Source of the DNA: CSP1-4 sp963777975 | GTDB lineage: Bacteria; Chloroflexota; Limnocylindria; Limnocylindrales; CSP1-4 | Direction: 5' to 3' | Length of the DNA stretch: 64,000 bases | Assembly: GCA_963777975.1 (NCBI GenBank) | Contig: CAVZSO010000003.1 | Coordinates: forward strand, 383,261 to 447,260 | Translations under genes and position numbers: made by a program | The notes under the pieces: generated by a model | Seen by the model: only the letters and a program-made list of their open reading frames with translations | What the model was told of the DNA's origin: nothing | Database searches by the model: none | Shown here: in pieces, positions 44,774-54,974 of the stretch | How positions within the stretch are numbered: the first letter of the stretch is position 1 | Layout: each line of letters opens with the position of its first letter

Positions 44774-46201
44774 TCAAGGTTGGTCGAGGACCAGGAATTT
44801 GTCGACGGCGACCATCGGTCGACCAGGGGTGCCCAGGACGCGGATCGACAGCACGTGAGGCCCTGGGACCAGACCATCGACGGTCAGCAGGAGTTGCACC
44901 GGCTTGAAGTGCACGCCCTTCGCATCGAAGCGGCCGACGTGCTGACCGTCCACCGAGACATCAGCACGCCCGCGGCCTGGCCCCGTCGGACCGATGATGG
45001 CGACCGCGGTGCCGTCGAAGGCAAGCGAAAGCTCGGCGCCCCGAAGCGTCGCGTACCGCGCTCCAGCGCCCGTATAGGCGGGGTGATGGGCGATCTTCCA
45101 GCCCTTCGTGACCCTCACGTCCGGGCCGGATTCTTCGTGTCTCGAAACGCGCACGGACGATGTCACCCAGGGCCCGGGAGCGCCGTCGCTGGCTCGTGCG
45201 CGCAGTTGGAGCGCGTAGTCGTGATCCGCGATCGCTGCCACCGTCGCGCTCCGCGACGTCTTCCGCGCAAGGTTGACGGTCTGATAGCTGCCACCGTCGC
45301 GTGCGACTTGCAGGTCGTAGCGCGAGACGCGGCTGCCGTCTGCGGGTGGTGTCCAGGCCACGTTCAGCTCGATGCCGCTCGACGTCAGGCGACGGCCCAG
45401 GGTCGCGGTCGGCGGGCCCATGGTCACGCCGACCGTCGGCGCGCTCGAGGGGCTGCTCGCGATCGGAGACGGAGATCCTGGCACCGGAGACGGAGTCCCA
45501 GCGACCGGAGACGGCGATCCGGCGTCGGCCGACGCCACGGCCTGGGACGGCCCGGCCACGGCCTGTCCGGGGGTCGCACTCGCCCGTAGCGCGGACGCGA
45601 TGCCTACCTCCCGACCCAGGTCTGTCAGCTCGACGGCGACGGAACCGACGAGGAGGACGCACCCGAGCAAGACCGCTGCCATCGCCCACAGGCGACGGTG
45701 AGATCGCCCCTGCTCCTCGGGTACGCTGCCGACCACCACCGATGCAGCCGACGGCTCCGGCAGGGTGATCCGTGGTCTGACCGAACGAGAGGCGAGCGAC
45801 GTTGCATGGCCTGGATCCGGCGGCGCGACCTCGTCGACGCCGGCCGATAGGTCGGCGATGATCATCGACACGAAGGCCCGGTCCGGATCAGGCGCCGGGA
45901 CCGGCCCCGGCGCGGGCTTCCTGGTCTCCAGTGGCGGCGTCACGTCCGTGGATGGGGCAACGTCGCCCGGCGAAGTCAGGGGAGCCTCGACCTGCCAGTC
46001 CGAGCGTGCGCGCACCGAACCGCATTTGAGGCAGGACTCTGCACCTTCGAACGCCGATCGTCGCCATTCATGCTGACATGCGCTCGCGGCTGGCACGACC
46101 GAGGATGTCGGGCGAGCGCGCGGACCCGACGGCAGCGTGAAACGAGACGCCACGGTATGCGCATGGCGCCGCCATGTTTGCAGCCGTGTTGGGTGGTCCA
46201 A
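44774..46201 (-). CDS. Single-pass membrane protein with fibronectin-type III domain
   Basis: A 475-aa protein. Near the N-terminus CQHEWRRSAFEGAESCLKC offers a C-H...C-x2-C set that could bind zinc on the cytoplasmic side. A membrane helix (LWAMAAVLLGCVLLVGSVAV) follows near residue 175. Then comes a Ser/Pro/Ala stalk, a fibronectin-III-like domain (NVAWTPPADGSRVSRYDLQVARDGG broken as expected for FN3) and a C-terminal jelly-roll-like domain (AELSLAFDGTAVAIIG, GRADVSVDGQHVGRFD, VLSIRVLGTP), of the type often appended to surface carbohydrate-active proteins. Function is unknown; cell-surface glycan binding is plausible. It runs with the HPr-kinase-like genes but is separated by 93 bp. Confidence 0.65.
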   Translation of the reverse strand: MDHPTRLQTWRRHAHTVASRFTLPSGPRARPTSSVVPAASACQHEWRRSAFEGAESCLKCGSVRARSDWQVEAPLTSPGDVAPSTDVTPPLETRKPAPGPVPAPDPDRAFVSMIIADLSAGVDEVAPPDPGHATSLASRSVRPRITLPEPSAASVVVGSVPEEQGRSHRRLWAMAAVLLGCVLLVGSVAVELTDLGREVGIASALRASATPGQAVAGPSQAVASADAGSPSPVAGTPSPVPGSPSPIASSPSSAPTVGVTMGPPTATLGRRLTSSGIELNVAWTPPADGSRVSRYDLQVARDGGSYQTVNLARKTSRSATVAAIADHDYALQLRARASDGAPGPWVTSSVRVSRHEESGPDVRVTKGWKIAHHPAYTGAGARYATLRGAELSLAFDGTAVAIIGPTGPGRGRADVSVDGQHVGRFDAKGVHFKPVQLLLTVDGLVPGPHVLSIRVLGTPGRPMVAVDKFLVLDQP

Positions 46202-46294
46202 GGCCCCTCCCGGTACCGACAGCGGGCGGGAATCCTAGCACTCACGAATGGCGGCGACGGTCGTGCGAAGAATCAGCCGGCCTGGCTTCAGGAC

Positions 46295-47314
46295 CTAGAC
46301 GGCGAAGCCGAGTCGTTCCGCCACGGCGGCCATCGCCTCGCTCGCGGGTCGGTCCTGCGGCACCAGGAGCCGTTCGATGGCCGGCCCCGTGAATGCCGTC
46401 CTCAGGATCTCGTTCTCGCGCGTCGCCGCCGCCAGCAGCCTCGCCCGCCAGGCGGGGTCCGTGCCGATCTTGAGGCGGTCGCGCTGCGCGGCAAGGAGGC
46501 CGGCGGCCCACGCCGTGGCGTCGTCCACGGTCGCCGATCCATCCTGCATGTCGCCCGCATGCGCACCGCGCTCCATGAGGACGATACGCGCGATCGGGAG
46601 CGGACCGGGCACCCACCGCCCGCCGATGGCGGATCGATCGATGCCCAGCGAGGGCCTGACGTAGCCGCGTGTCGCGGCCGCCATCAACCGGCGGGCACGA
46701 AGCCGTCGCTGGAGGTCCCGCGGAAGCCTTGAGTATGCCTCGGGCACCGTCGTCTCGATGTCTGGATAGAAGCGCAGGCGACGTGGGAACGCGCTGCACC
46801 GGCCGGCGGCATCGACGAAGATCTGATCGTCGCCCAGGACGTCCCGGCCGGTCGCCGCGAGCCGAGCCATGAGCGTCGATTTGCCGGCCCCGGAGCGTCC
46901 CAGGATGAGCGTCACGCCACGCGCATCAGCGACGGCGGCGCTGGGCACCAGCGCCAGGCCTCGCTCGGCCGAGACGATCGAGATCATCGGCTCGACGATG
47001 TAGCCCTGGACCAGCGAGCGCGCGAACGCGCGCGGAGCGCCGACCAGCTCGATCGAAACCCGCGGGTCTACCGTTGCCGATGAAACGCGCACATGCCACG
47101 CGACGCTCTTGTGGCGTCCCCCGAACGTCACCGAATCGTCATCGGCGCCCGCCTCCGAGACTCCTCGGCGACCGAACCGGAACTCGAGTGTCCGACCGGT
47201 ACGGTCCAGGATCTCGCGCGGGGCATACTCGCGCCGGAAGGCGTCGACGATCGAGCCGGGCCCGACGATCCCGGCATGGAGGCCGGGAGCGAACCCGAAG
47301 TCCGCCTCCGCCAT
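46295..47314 (-). CDS. HPr-kinase-like P-loop protein B
   Basis: A 339-aa protein with a C-terminal domain like that of HPr kinase/phosphorylase. Walker A GRSGAGKST lies at 139-147, followed by GDDQIFVD (161-168), whose Asp pair corresponds to the kinase catalytic acid region. The first ~120 residues are a divergent N-terminal domain (FGFAPGLHAGIVGPG, EFRFGRR). HprK-like proteins of this size occur in polysaccharide and peptide-modification clusters and their targets are mostly unknown. No HPr or PTS gene is in the window. The ATG overlaps the stop of protein A by one base (TGATG), so A and B are made together and may form a complex. Confidence 0.72.
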   Translation of the reverse strand: MAEADFGFAPGLHAGIVGPGSIVDAFRREYAPREILDRTGRTLEFRFGRRGVSEAGADDDSVTFGGRHKSVAWHVRVSSATVDPRVSIELVGAPRAFARSLVQGYIVEPMISIVSAERGLALVPSAAVADARGVTLILGRSGAGKSTLMARLAATGRDVLGDDQIFVDAAGRCSAFPRRLRFYPDIETTVPEAYSRLPRDLQRRLRARRLMAAATRGYVRPSLGIDRSAIGGRWVPGPLPIARIVLMERGAHAGDMQDGSATVDDATAWAAGLLAAQRDRLKIGTDPAWRARLLAAATRENEILRTAFTGPAIERLLVPQDRPASEAMAAVAERLGFAV

Positions 47315-48448
47315 CAGCCGAGGACGCGCAAGATCGCCTCGGCCACCGGGCGCGGATCGGTCGGGAATGGTGCGTGCACGGCGAGCACCGGGATGCCCGC
47401 GAGGGCCGAGCGCAGCAACGACGCGTCGGCCTCGATGGCGCGGTCCGTGATCGTCGAGGGCTCGACCCGACAGCAGGTAGGCGGCCCGCTGGTGGAGCCC
47501 GAAGTACGCTCGACGCTCGTAGCCTGCCGTGCGCGACAGGCGCTCGACGGCCTCGGCCGGATCCATCGGCTCGGCGTGCGGCTGCGTGCCGTCGGGGGCG
47601 GTGAGGAGCAGGCAGATGGCGCGCGTCGGCACCCGTCGGGTGGGATCGCTCGTGTCGTCGTAGGCCGCCCGAACCTCTTCGACCTCGAACGCCGCCCGAT
47701 CCCCTATCGCCCCGGTCCGGCGCGCCAGATCTGCGACCATGCCCCGCGAGCGGGTCTGGGCGGGCCGGCGGCCCACGGGGTCGAGGACCATCGAGGCGAC
47801 ATTCGCGGCGGCGAACTGGACCTGTGATCGCCTGGTCACGCTGCGTCGAAGCCGCGGGAGGTACTCCAGGACCCAGCGACGGACGCCGACGCTGATGGGA
47901 AACGCAGACGACTGACCATCCTCTCCGAGCAGTGTCCATTTATCGGACAAGAAGCCCGCACCAAGCTCCATGAGGGCCAGGGCTGTCTCGGTCTTGCCAC
48001 TCTCCGACCAGCCGGCGACCGCGATGCCAGCTCCGTCTTGAACGACCGAGGCCGCGTGGAGCGCGAGCGCGCGATGCTGGGTGGCGAAGGCGACCTGCAG
48101 CGCGGGGCGGATCGCCGATCGGAAGACGCGCCAGAGGGGGAAGCCGGACTCGTATTCGAATGTCACCGGCCGTCCCATCGTCGCGTCGGGGATGGCGCAG
48201 GCAAACCCATGCCAGAGGACATAGCAGCGCTCGCCGTCAGAGCCGGTCACGAGATCGTCGTCGGCGGCGCGCTGCAGCTCGTCAACGTGGACGGACCCGG
48301 CGGGCACCGCCGCGAGGGAGACGACCGGATCGATCGCCGCATCCGGCCGTGCGGCGAACGGAGCGAAGGACGACGCGAGGTAGCGGGCTGCCGCCGGATC
48401 GGGCGTCGCCAACGCGATCGAGCCGCGGCCAGAGAAGTCGATGTGCAT
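47314..48448 (-). CDS. HPr-kinase-like P-loop protein A, one frameshift
   Basis: About 378 aa. An N-terminal domain (MHIDFSGRGSIAL) leads to ALHAASVVQDGAGIAVAG and the P-loop GWSESGKT (146-153), then FLSDKWTLL with Asp169 as the likely kinase acid. The remaining C-terminal region (RRAYFGLHQRAAYLLSG) breaks at a frameshift near 47467. In the other frame the end reads EPSTITDRAIEADASLLRSA, then AGIPVLAVHAPFPTDPR, and stops exactly over the start of protein B. Without that correction the long frame would run through into B and suggest a false 717-aa fusion. It is paired with protein B. The target is unknown; a serine kinase for a local surface or peptide product is a guess. Confidence 0.7.
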
Positions 48449-48564
48449 GGCCGCCCAATCTAGCGGTTCGCGCGCCGATCGGCTTCTCGGCCTCCCGTCG
48501 CCGCAGGCAGTAGCATGGCAGACCCCGGTCTCTTCTTCTTTCGCATCGAGGTCCTCGCCCCGAC

Positions 48565-50818
48565 GTGACGCTCGGCGTCTGCCACATCGGCCACCGACTT
48601 ATCGCGCGGCACGTCGTCGGCACGATGCTGCTCGTCGCCACCATGGCGGCATGCGGCACGACACCATCGCAGGACGTCTCGGTGCCGCCAAGCAGCGCAC
48701 CGTCTGTCGAGGCACCGACCGCCGAGCCGACGTCGGCCGCGGCGAGCCCGGCACCGCCCGTCAGCATCCTTGCCGCCGGCGACATCGGCGAGTGCGGCGG
48801 CAAGGGTGATGAGCGCACTGCGGCCCTGCTGGCAGCGAACGAGGGGACGATCCTCGCCCTGGGCGACCTGGCGTACGAGTCGGGCAGCACGAAGGAGTTC
48901 ACCGACTGCTTCGGTTCGAGCTGGGGCGCACTCCGCGACCGGATGCGGCCCGTGCCCGGCAACCACGACTACCTGACGGCAGGCGCCGCGCCGTACTTCG
49001 CCTACTTCGGGCCCTCGGTCGGAGAACCGGGCCAGGGCTGGTACGCATACGACCTGGGGGCCTGGCGCGTCTACGCGCTCAACAGCAATTGCGAGGCTGT
49101 CGGGGGCTGCGGCATCGACTCACCGCAGGAGCGCTGGCTCAAGGAGGACCTGGCCGCCCATCCGTCGACCTGCATCCTCGCCTACTGGCACCATGCGCGC
49201 TTCAGCTCGGGTGTCGCTGCATGCCGACGATCCCCGTACCGACGCCCTCTGGCGGGCCCTCGAAGCAGCCGGTGCCGACGTCGTGCTGACGGGCCACGAT
49301 CACGACTATGAGCGGTTCGCGCCGCAGGACCATCGCGGCGTGGCCAGTGCGACCGGCATCCGCGAGTTCGTGGTCGGCACCGGCGGCAGCGGCCTCCGAG
49401 CCATGGGCAAGATCGCCGCGACGAGCGAAGCCCACATCGCTCGTGTCTACGGCGTCCTATCGATGCAGCTGCGAGCCGATGGCTACGACTGGGCGTTCCT
49501 GCCGGTCGAGGGTCAGACGGCCACGGACGCGGGGTCCGGGCAGTGCACACCGATCCCGGCGCCGGTCGGCGCCACGACGGACGGCCCGCGCACGATCCAC
49601 GTGTCGAGTGCCGGCGATGACGCTGCAGACGGCAGTCCCGATCGTCCCCTGGCATCGATCCAGGCAGCCATCGATGTCGCCACACCGGGCTCGACGATCC
49701 GGATCGGTGCTGGTGACTACGGGTCCTTCTTCGTCGATCGGCCCGGTCTGACGATCATCGCCGATCCGGGCGAGCGACCCCGCGTCCATGGTCCGATCCA
49801 GTTCCGCGGCGTCCGCGATGTCCGCCTGCAGGGCCTCGACGTCAGCGGCGTCACGAATCAGTACGAAGCCGGGGTCGATGTCCGGGGCTCGATCGGCGTC
49901 GCCCTCAGCGACCTCCTCGTCCATGGCAACAGCTTCGGCATCGAGATCGCCGATTCGTCCGCCGTGACCGTGACTGACTCCGAGATCACCGACAACGCCT
50001 CGGGGGTCGAGATCCATGGGCCGAGTCAGGGCACACGGATCGAGGGCAACCGGATCCACGCGAACCAACGAGACCTTGACAAGTCGCGCGGTGGGACCGG
50101 TGTCAACCTGTACCTGACCGACGGCGTGACCATCGTCGGCAACGAGATCTCGGACAACCACACGGTCGGGCGTGGCGACGGCGTCGGCGTCGAGGTCTAC
50201 GGCTCGAGCGGGCTGTCCATCCTCGACAATCGGTTCCATGGCAACCTGGATGTGCTCGAGACCGGCACGGACAAGGACCACGCCTGCGGCGACCTGAGCA
50301 TCGTCGGCAACGTGGCCTGGGCAGAGGGTGCCGGGGAGCAGCACGGCATGATCCTGCGCTGCGCGGCGCACTCGGTGGTGGCCAACAACACGCTCGTGGA
50401 TCTCGATCTCTTCGCCTTCGACGTCAGCCATCGGCACGGTCCCTACGGCGCATCCGTCGACGGACTGCGGATCATCAACAACATCGCGGCCGGTGGTCGG
50501 GCATTCAGCATCGACAGCCGGCTTCCGAAGTCCGTGGTCATCGATCGCAACCTGGTCCAGCGTGGGCGGCGGGCGACCTACGGAACCTGGCTTGCGTATG
50601 TCAGCGGCCATGGCAACACGCGCCGTCTCGCCGAGCTGCGACGCTGGACCGGCTTCCAGCGCCATGGCATCAGCGGCGATCCGATGTTCATGGATCCGGC
50701 GGCACACGACTTCACGCTCCGGGCGGGATCACCGGCGATCGACAAGGGTGCCCAGGTGGCGGACAGGGAATACAGCGGCAGCGCCCCCGACATCGGAGCT
50801 GCCGAGTACGCGCCCTGA
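48565..50818 (+). CDS. Lipoprotein fusion: metallophosphoesterase plus right-handed beta-helix, one frameshift
   Basis: About 750 aa. A lipoprotein signal ends in TMAAC, then a Ser/Pro/Ala stalk. Next is a purple-acid-phosphatase-like metallophosphoesterase: AAGDIGECGG, ILALGDLAYESG, PVPGNHDYL, AYWHHARF, and, past a frameshift, VLTGHDHDYERF. From about 49600 a pectate-lyase-like right-handed beta-helix follows (IQAAIDVATPGSTIRIGAG, then coils such as SIVGNVAWAEGAGE and NNTLVDL), ending DIGAAEYAP. The frameshift near 49208 is one extra G in CGGGTG. The protein would be lipid-anchored outside the cell, acting on phosphoesters or phosphorylated glycans. A paralogous beta-helix is at 60129-61763. 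Confidence 0.82.
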
Positions 50819-50848
50819 GGTACGGTGGATCCAGCGGCGACCCGGCGT

Positions 50849-52192
50849 TCAGCCTTCGGGAACGGGGCTAGCGTCGGGAACGAGCCCGATCCAGGCGGCC
50901 GGATCGGTCAGCTGGCGCAAACGGACGACCGCCACGAGCGCCACGGCCGCTTGGACCACGAGCCAGGCGACGGCCATCCCGACGAGTCCGCCGGTCGGCG
51001 CGACCAGGGTCGGGATCACGATGGACGCAGCCGCGTCGACGGCCCCGAGGATGATCGCCTCGCGTAGTCGTCGCCGTGCCCGACAGAGCGAGAAGTAGGC
51101 CAGGATGAACGTCAGCGGCACGAAGCCGATGAGCAGGATCCGCAGCGGCGCTTCGGCCGCGGCCACGTATGCCTCGCCGAGCAGTCCCAGGATCGGCCCG
51201 GCCAGCGCGGCTACCAGCAGTGCTGCCAGCGCGCCGAGGCCGAGAGAGGTGCGGATGCCGTCCCGGACGATCTTGGCGGTACGCTCCGGTGCCCGCGCGA
51301 TCTCCGCAAAGGAGGTCATGCCGATCTGGATGGGGATGATGAAGACGACCCAGGCCATCATCCAGGCGGCATACCAGGCAGCGTTGTCGGCCGGCGACAG
51401 GAGCTCCACGACGATCACCGGCAACACGAACCCCGGCGCCCGCTCGGCCAGCGTCAGCGCATAGTTCGGCAGGCCGACCTTCACGACATCGCGGCTGAGT
51501 TCCAGGTCTGCGACCGGCCGATAGCGGTAGTGGTCGACCACTCGACGCATCGTCCAGAGCCCGCCGAAGGCGGTCACCAAGCCACCTGCGACCCAGGCCG
51601 CAAAGATGGCCAGCGAGGTGGCGCCCGTACCGCTCAGGCCGATGACCGCCACGGTCGCCAGCGTGACGATGCCGGCCGCCACACCGCGAACCATGACCAG
51701 GACGCCATGGCGGCGAGCCGTCGAAGCCTGGTCGAAGAGGACGCCGAGCGTGCCGCACACAGCGAGCGACAGGAAGAGCAGCGCGTAGACGGGTTCGGCG
51801 GCGACGACCCGCAGCTCGGTCAGGAAGGTGCCCGCAAAGGCAAGAAAGCCGAGGCCCGCCACGAGGCTCGAGACGCTCAGCACCGTGATGGCCACGTCGA
51901 GGAGGCGATCCGACCGCTCACCGTATCGAGGCAGGAGGGTGATGATGGCTGAGCCGATGCCAAGCAAGGCGAGCTGAGCGCAGAGCGTCACCGCGGCCAC
52001 CGCACCGGACGCCAGACCGAAGTCATCGACGGAGTAGAGGCGTGCTGCCACGACCCAGGACAGGAAGCCGAAGCCCATCACGGCGACCTTGCCCGCGACG
52101 AGCGAGATCGAGCTGACCAGCACGTCGCGCGCCGCTGGATCCACGGACGCGCCGAAGCCGGCCCGTCCGCGCAACCGTGCGATCAAGGTCAT
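50849..52192 (-). CDS. Polysaccharide flippase (Wzx/MATE-like)
   Basis: A 447-aa protein with about twelve membrane helices of the MOP/oligosaccharide-flippase type, which would move lipid-linked glycan units across the membrane. Start-side features are LVSSISLVAGKVAVMGFGFLSW and ARLYSVDDFGLASGA, a normal Wzx N-terminus. Mid helices contain NYALTLAERAPGFVLPVIVV, and charged loops carry RAPERTAKIV. The earlier in-frame start is rejected since the ATG at 52192 overlaps the glycosyltransferase stop (ATGA). It is the last gene of the coupled unit GT-C / GT2 / flippase, read from 54974 downwards, so all three likely serve one surface glycan. Confidence 0.83.
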   Translation of the reverse strand: MTLIARLRGRAGFGASVDPAARDVLVSSISLVAGKVAVMGFGFLSWVVAARLYSVDDFGLASGAVAAVTLCAQLALLGIGSAIITLLPRYGERSDRLLDVAITVLSVSSLVAGLGFLAFAGTFLTELRVVAAEPVYALLFLSLAVCGTLGVLFDQASTARRHGVLVMVRGVAAGIVTLATVAVIGLSGTGATSLAIFAAWVAGGLVTAFGGLWTMRRVVDHYRYRPVADLELSRDVVKVGLPNYALTLAERAPGFVLPVIVVELLSPADNAAWYAAWMMAWVVFIIPIQIGMTSFAEIARAPERTAKIVRDGIRTSLGLGALAALLVAALAGPILGLLGEAYVAAAEAPLRILLIGFVPLTFILAYFSLCRARRRLREAIILGAVDAAASIVIPTLVAPTGGLVGMAVAWLVVQAAVALVAVVRLRQLTDPAAWIGLVPDASPVPEG

Positions 52193-53079
52193 CGCGGCCG
52201 ATCCGTCTGTCGACGGAGCAGCTCGCCGAGCATGGCCGTCGTGTTGAAGAAGGCGAAGGTGTAGTAGTACGGGATCCATCGTGGCTGCCCACGAAGCAGC
52301 GCGAGCATGATGCCGCGAGCGCCCGCGGCCGCCGGCAGCAGGAGGAGTCGGGCACCCCGCCAGCCATGCTTGCGGACCATCCGGGCGAGGCCCCTGCCGT
52401 CAGCCTGGAACTGGCCCATGGCGAACTCGAAGGTGTCGCCGAAGCGATGTCGCACGACAACGTCGCGCGAGACGCCGGCGAGGTCGCCAGCTTGCGCGAG
52501 GCGCCATCGGAGCTCGATGTCCTCGCCCGACTCGAATGCGTCGTCGAAGCCGTGCTCGAGCAGTGCCTGGCGGTCGAAGATGGTCGCCACCAGCCCGAAC
52601 CAGTACCGACTTCGCCCTGTCCGATGATGCTCGGTCAGGGCCTGGCCCCAGTAACCAGGCCCGGCCTCGGAGTCGAGCCCGGCCTGCAGGGCCGTGTAGC
52701 CTCCGCGCTCGAACTCCGCCAGCAGAGCAGCCAATGAGCCATCGGGCAGGATGACGTCGGCATCGACGAGGGCGACGAACGGCGTCGTCGCCGCCTGAGC
52801 GCCGATCGACCGGGCGACCGGCAGGCCCCGGCCCTCGTCGCTCAGGATCCGGTCTGTGTAGCGCCTGGCGATCTCGAGCGTGCCGTCGGTCGAGAGCCCG
52901 TCGACGACGATGATCGCCGCTGGGCCCTGGCGCGCCACGGAGTCGAGGCAGGCGTCCAGGATCTCCTGGGCGTTGCGCACGGGCACGACGACCGTGATGG
53001 TCGGCAACAAGACGTGCCGGTCGCGGTCGAGGCCACGCGCGGCGCTGGGATGCATGTCGGCCATCGGATCCGTGGTCAT
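52189..53079 (-). CDS. GT2-family glycosyltransferase
   Basis: A 296-aa glycosyltransferase of the GT-A fold. It has TITVVVPVRNAQEILDACLDS, VVDGLSTDGT, the metal-binding VDADV (DxD), GEDIELRWRLAQAG (ED acid/base region), and a C-terminal hydrophobic part. It is likely inverting and uses a nucleotide sugar to extend a surface glycan. The start overlaps the GT-C-like gene stop (ATGA) and its stop overlaps the flippase start. The sugar specificity is unknown. Confidence 0.88.
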   Translation of the reverse strand: MTTDPMADMHPSAARGLDRDRHVLLPTITVVVPVRNAQEILDACLDSVARQGPAAIIVVDGLSTDGTLEIARRYTDRILSDEGRGLPVARSIGAQAATTPFVALVDADVILPDGSLAALLAEFERGGYTALQAGLDSEAGPGYWGQALTEHHRTGRSRYWFGLVATIFDRQALLEHGFDDAFESGEDIELRWRLAQAGDLAGVSRDVVVRHRFGDTFEFAMGQFQADGRGLARMVRKHGWRGARLLLLPAAAGARGIMLALLRGQPRWIPYYYTFAFFNTTAMLGELLRRQTDRPR

Positions 53080-54974
53080 CGATCGGTGAAGCGGGCGATC
53101 ATCGCGTCGTCATTCTGGAAGACGACGCTGAACTTGCCGGTCCCCAACAAGTCTTGGCGAAAGGCCGCCCATGCCCCCGGCTTGGCGCCCAGGATCATCT
53201 CCGCGTAGGCCTGCTGACTGCGCGTCAGGATGAGGTAGACGTTGCCCTCGAAGAGGCTCATGTCGCCGATGGTCCGTTGGAGATCGCCGAAGGAGGTGTC
53301 GTCGCCGGATGGCTTGTAGTGATACTGCTCATACCGCGTGTTCTTCCACGGCAGGTTCGGTGTCAGGGCGTAGAACAAGGAGCCCTCGGGAGCGATCCGG
53401 TAGAGCTCGCTCACGGCTGCCACCTCACCGGCTGTGAAGTATTCGAGCCGCTCGTTGCCATAGCGCGTCAGCATCAGCCCGCTCATGAGCGCGAACCCGA
53501 GGACGCTGACGACCGCGACGGTGTAGACCGAGGTCCCGCCCGCTGGACGGCTCTTCGGGAGAACGGCGCAGGCGATGAAGAAGGCCACGAACGGCAGCGC
53601 GAAGAAGTAGATGCGGAGCAGCATCTCGCCGCCATACGCCTGGACCAGGAAGAGCGGGAATGGCGCCACGGCCAGGGCGGCCGCGGTCACATCCCAGCGA
53701 CCTTGGAACAGTCGCCGCAGGACACCGACGGCGGCCAGCGCCCAGACGAAGAAGGTCGCCCCGATCCGGATGTAGATGACCATGACGTGGTCGGGGCTGC
53801 CCTGCAGGCGACTCGTCAGGTTGGCGGCCAGCGATTCTGCCAGGGCACCGACGTAGCCGGCGACATTCTGGAAGTGGCCGATCAGGAAGGCGACCGCCAG
53901 GAAGGTCACCCAGGCGGTGATGGCCATGATCATCAACACGGGCAGTGTCGCCCAGGGCACCCGCCTGAGGATGACCAGGGCCGCGGTGCCGGCGACGATG
54001 AAGAATGGCGTCAGCTGGTGAGAAGCGACGACGAAGGCAAAGACGACGAGGAGCACGGCCATCAGCGCTGAGCGTCGGACCGGACTGAGCGTGGCAGCCG
54101 GCATCGGGCCGACGTCGAGGATGCGTGCGAGGAGCTGGCGCGCGTGGTAGAGCCGACCTTCCTCCACGTCGCCCGACGGTACCGCGAGCACGCCGTGGCC
54201 GAGCCAGCGGAGAAGCACGGCGATCACGGCCAGGAACAGGAAGAAGCCGACGGCCTGTGGCGCGAAGTAGTCCTGTCCGATCCAGTCGGCCAGGTAGAAC
54301 AGCCAGATCGAGAGCCAGATGATGCGCCGGTCATCGGTCAGCGCGGAGATGACGAGGAGGAGCGGCAGCAGATAGAGCAGGTTGAGCCAGACCGGTGCCC
54401 AGGTGGCGAGGCCGACGAGGTCGGTCACGCCGGTCACGGCGGCCAGGAAGGCGACCAGCCCGAAGAGGCCTGGCCAGTTGTGATAGGCGTCGAGGTTGGG
54501 CTGGACGGTGCCGACGCGGCCCATGAACTCGACCAGCCCGAGATGGCGCCACGCGGGCGAGAACCGGAGCCCGCCCTCGATGGCCGGAGCGACCCCATCG
54601 AGCATCACGATGGTCAGGACCACCAGCCCGATGGCGAGCCACGTCGGGAACGTACCCCGCCCGATCATGGCAGCGAAGGCGACGGCGACCAAGGCCAGCC
54701 CGAGGTACATGGCCGGCGGCAGGACCGAGACGAGGCCAAGATCGTTGACCGGGCCGAGGTCGACACGCGTCATGAAGCCGAACCAGACCAGGGAGCCGGC
54801 AGCGGCGATGCCAACGAGCCCGAGCCAGAGCAGGCCGTCGTCGGGCAGGGCCTGACGCCAACGCGCGAGCGGCAGGGTCTCGTCAGCCGCGGCGGCGGCG
54901 TCGTAGCGTGCGGTCAGGTCCCTGGTCCTCCGACGGCAGCGGGCGGCGAAGCCACCTGCTGCCGAGTCTGTCAC
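53076..54974 (-). CDS. GT-C-like polytopic membrane glycosyltransferase candidate
   Basis: A 632-aa membrane protein with at least twelve helices and a C-terminal soluble domain of ~130 residues (about residue 500 on: ELYRIAPEGSLFYALTPNLP, QRTIGDMSLFEGNVYLI). An extracytoplasmic loop VQPNLDAYHNWPGLFG contains acidic and His residues, as in GT-C enzymes that use polyprenyl-phosphate sugars. No exact family match is claimed; PMT/ArnT-like function is an inference from topology and position. The GTG at 54974 overlaps the stop of the upstream secreted-protein gene, so it is coupled to it and to the GT2 gene. Confidence 0.68.
   Translation of the reverse strand: MTDSAAGGFAARCRRRTRDLTARYDAAAAADETLPLARWRQALPDDGLLWLGLVGIAAAGSLVWFGFMTRVDLGPVNDLGLVSVLPPAMYLGLALVAVAFAAMIGRGTFPTWLAIGLVVLTIVMLDGVAPAIEGGLRFSPAWRHLGLVEFMGRVGTVQPNLDAYHNWPGLFGLVAFLAAVTGVTDLVGLATWAPVWLNLLYLLPLLLVISALTDDRRIIWLSIWLFYLADWIGQDYFAPQAVGFFLFLAVIAVLLRWLGHGVLAVPSGDVEEGRLYHARQLLARILDVGPMPAATLSPVRRSALMAVLLVVFAFVVASHQLTPFFIVAGTAALVILRRVPWATLPVLMIMAITAWVTFLAVAFLIGHFQNVAGYVGALAESLAANLTSRLQGSPDHVMVIYIRIGATFFVWALAAVGVLRRLFQGRWDVTAAALAVAPFPLFLVQAYGGEMLLRIYFFALPFVAFFIACAVLPKSRPAGGTSVYTVAVVSVLGFALMSGLMLTRYGNERLEYFTAGEVAAVSELYRIAPEGSLFYALTPNLPWKNTRYEQYHYKPSGDDTSFGDLQRTIGDMSLFEGNVYLILTRSQQAYAEMILGAKPGAWAAFRQDLLGTGKFSVVFQNDDAMIARFTDR

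Noticed and set aside
46295..48448. Single 717-aa double-kinase fusion
   Set aside because: The middle ~40 residues are unnatural; a one-base shift near 47467 gives a sensible end and a TGATG overlap with the next start, so two genes are present.
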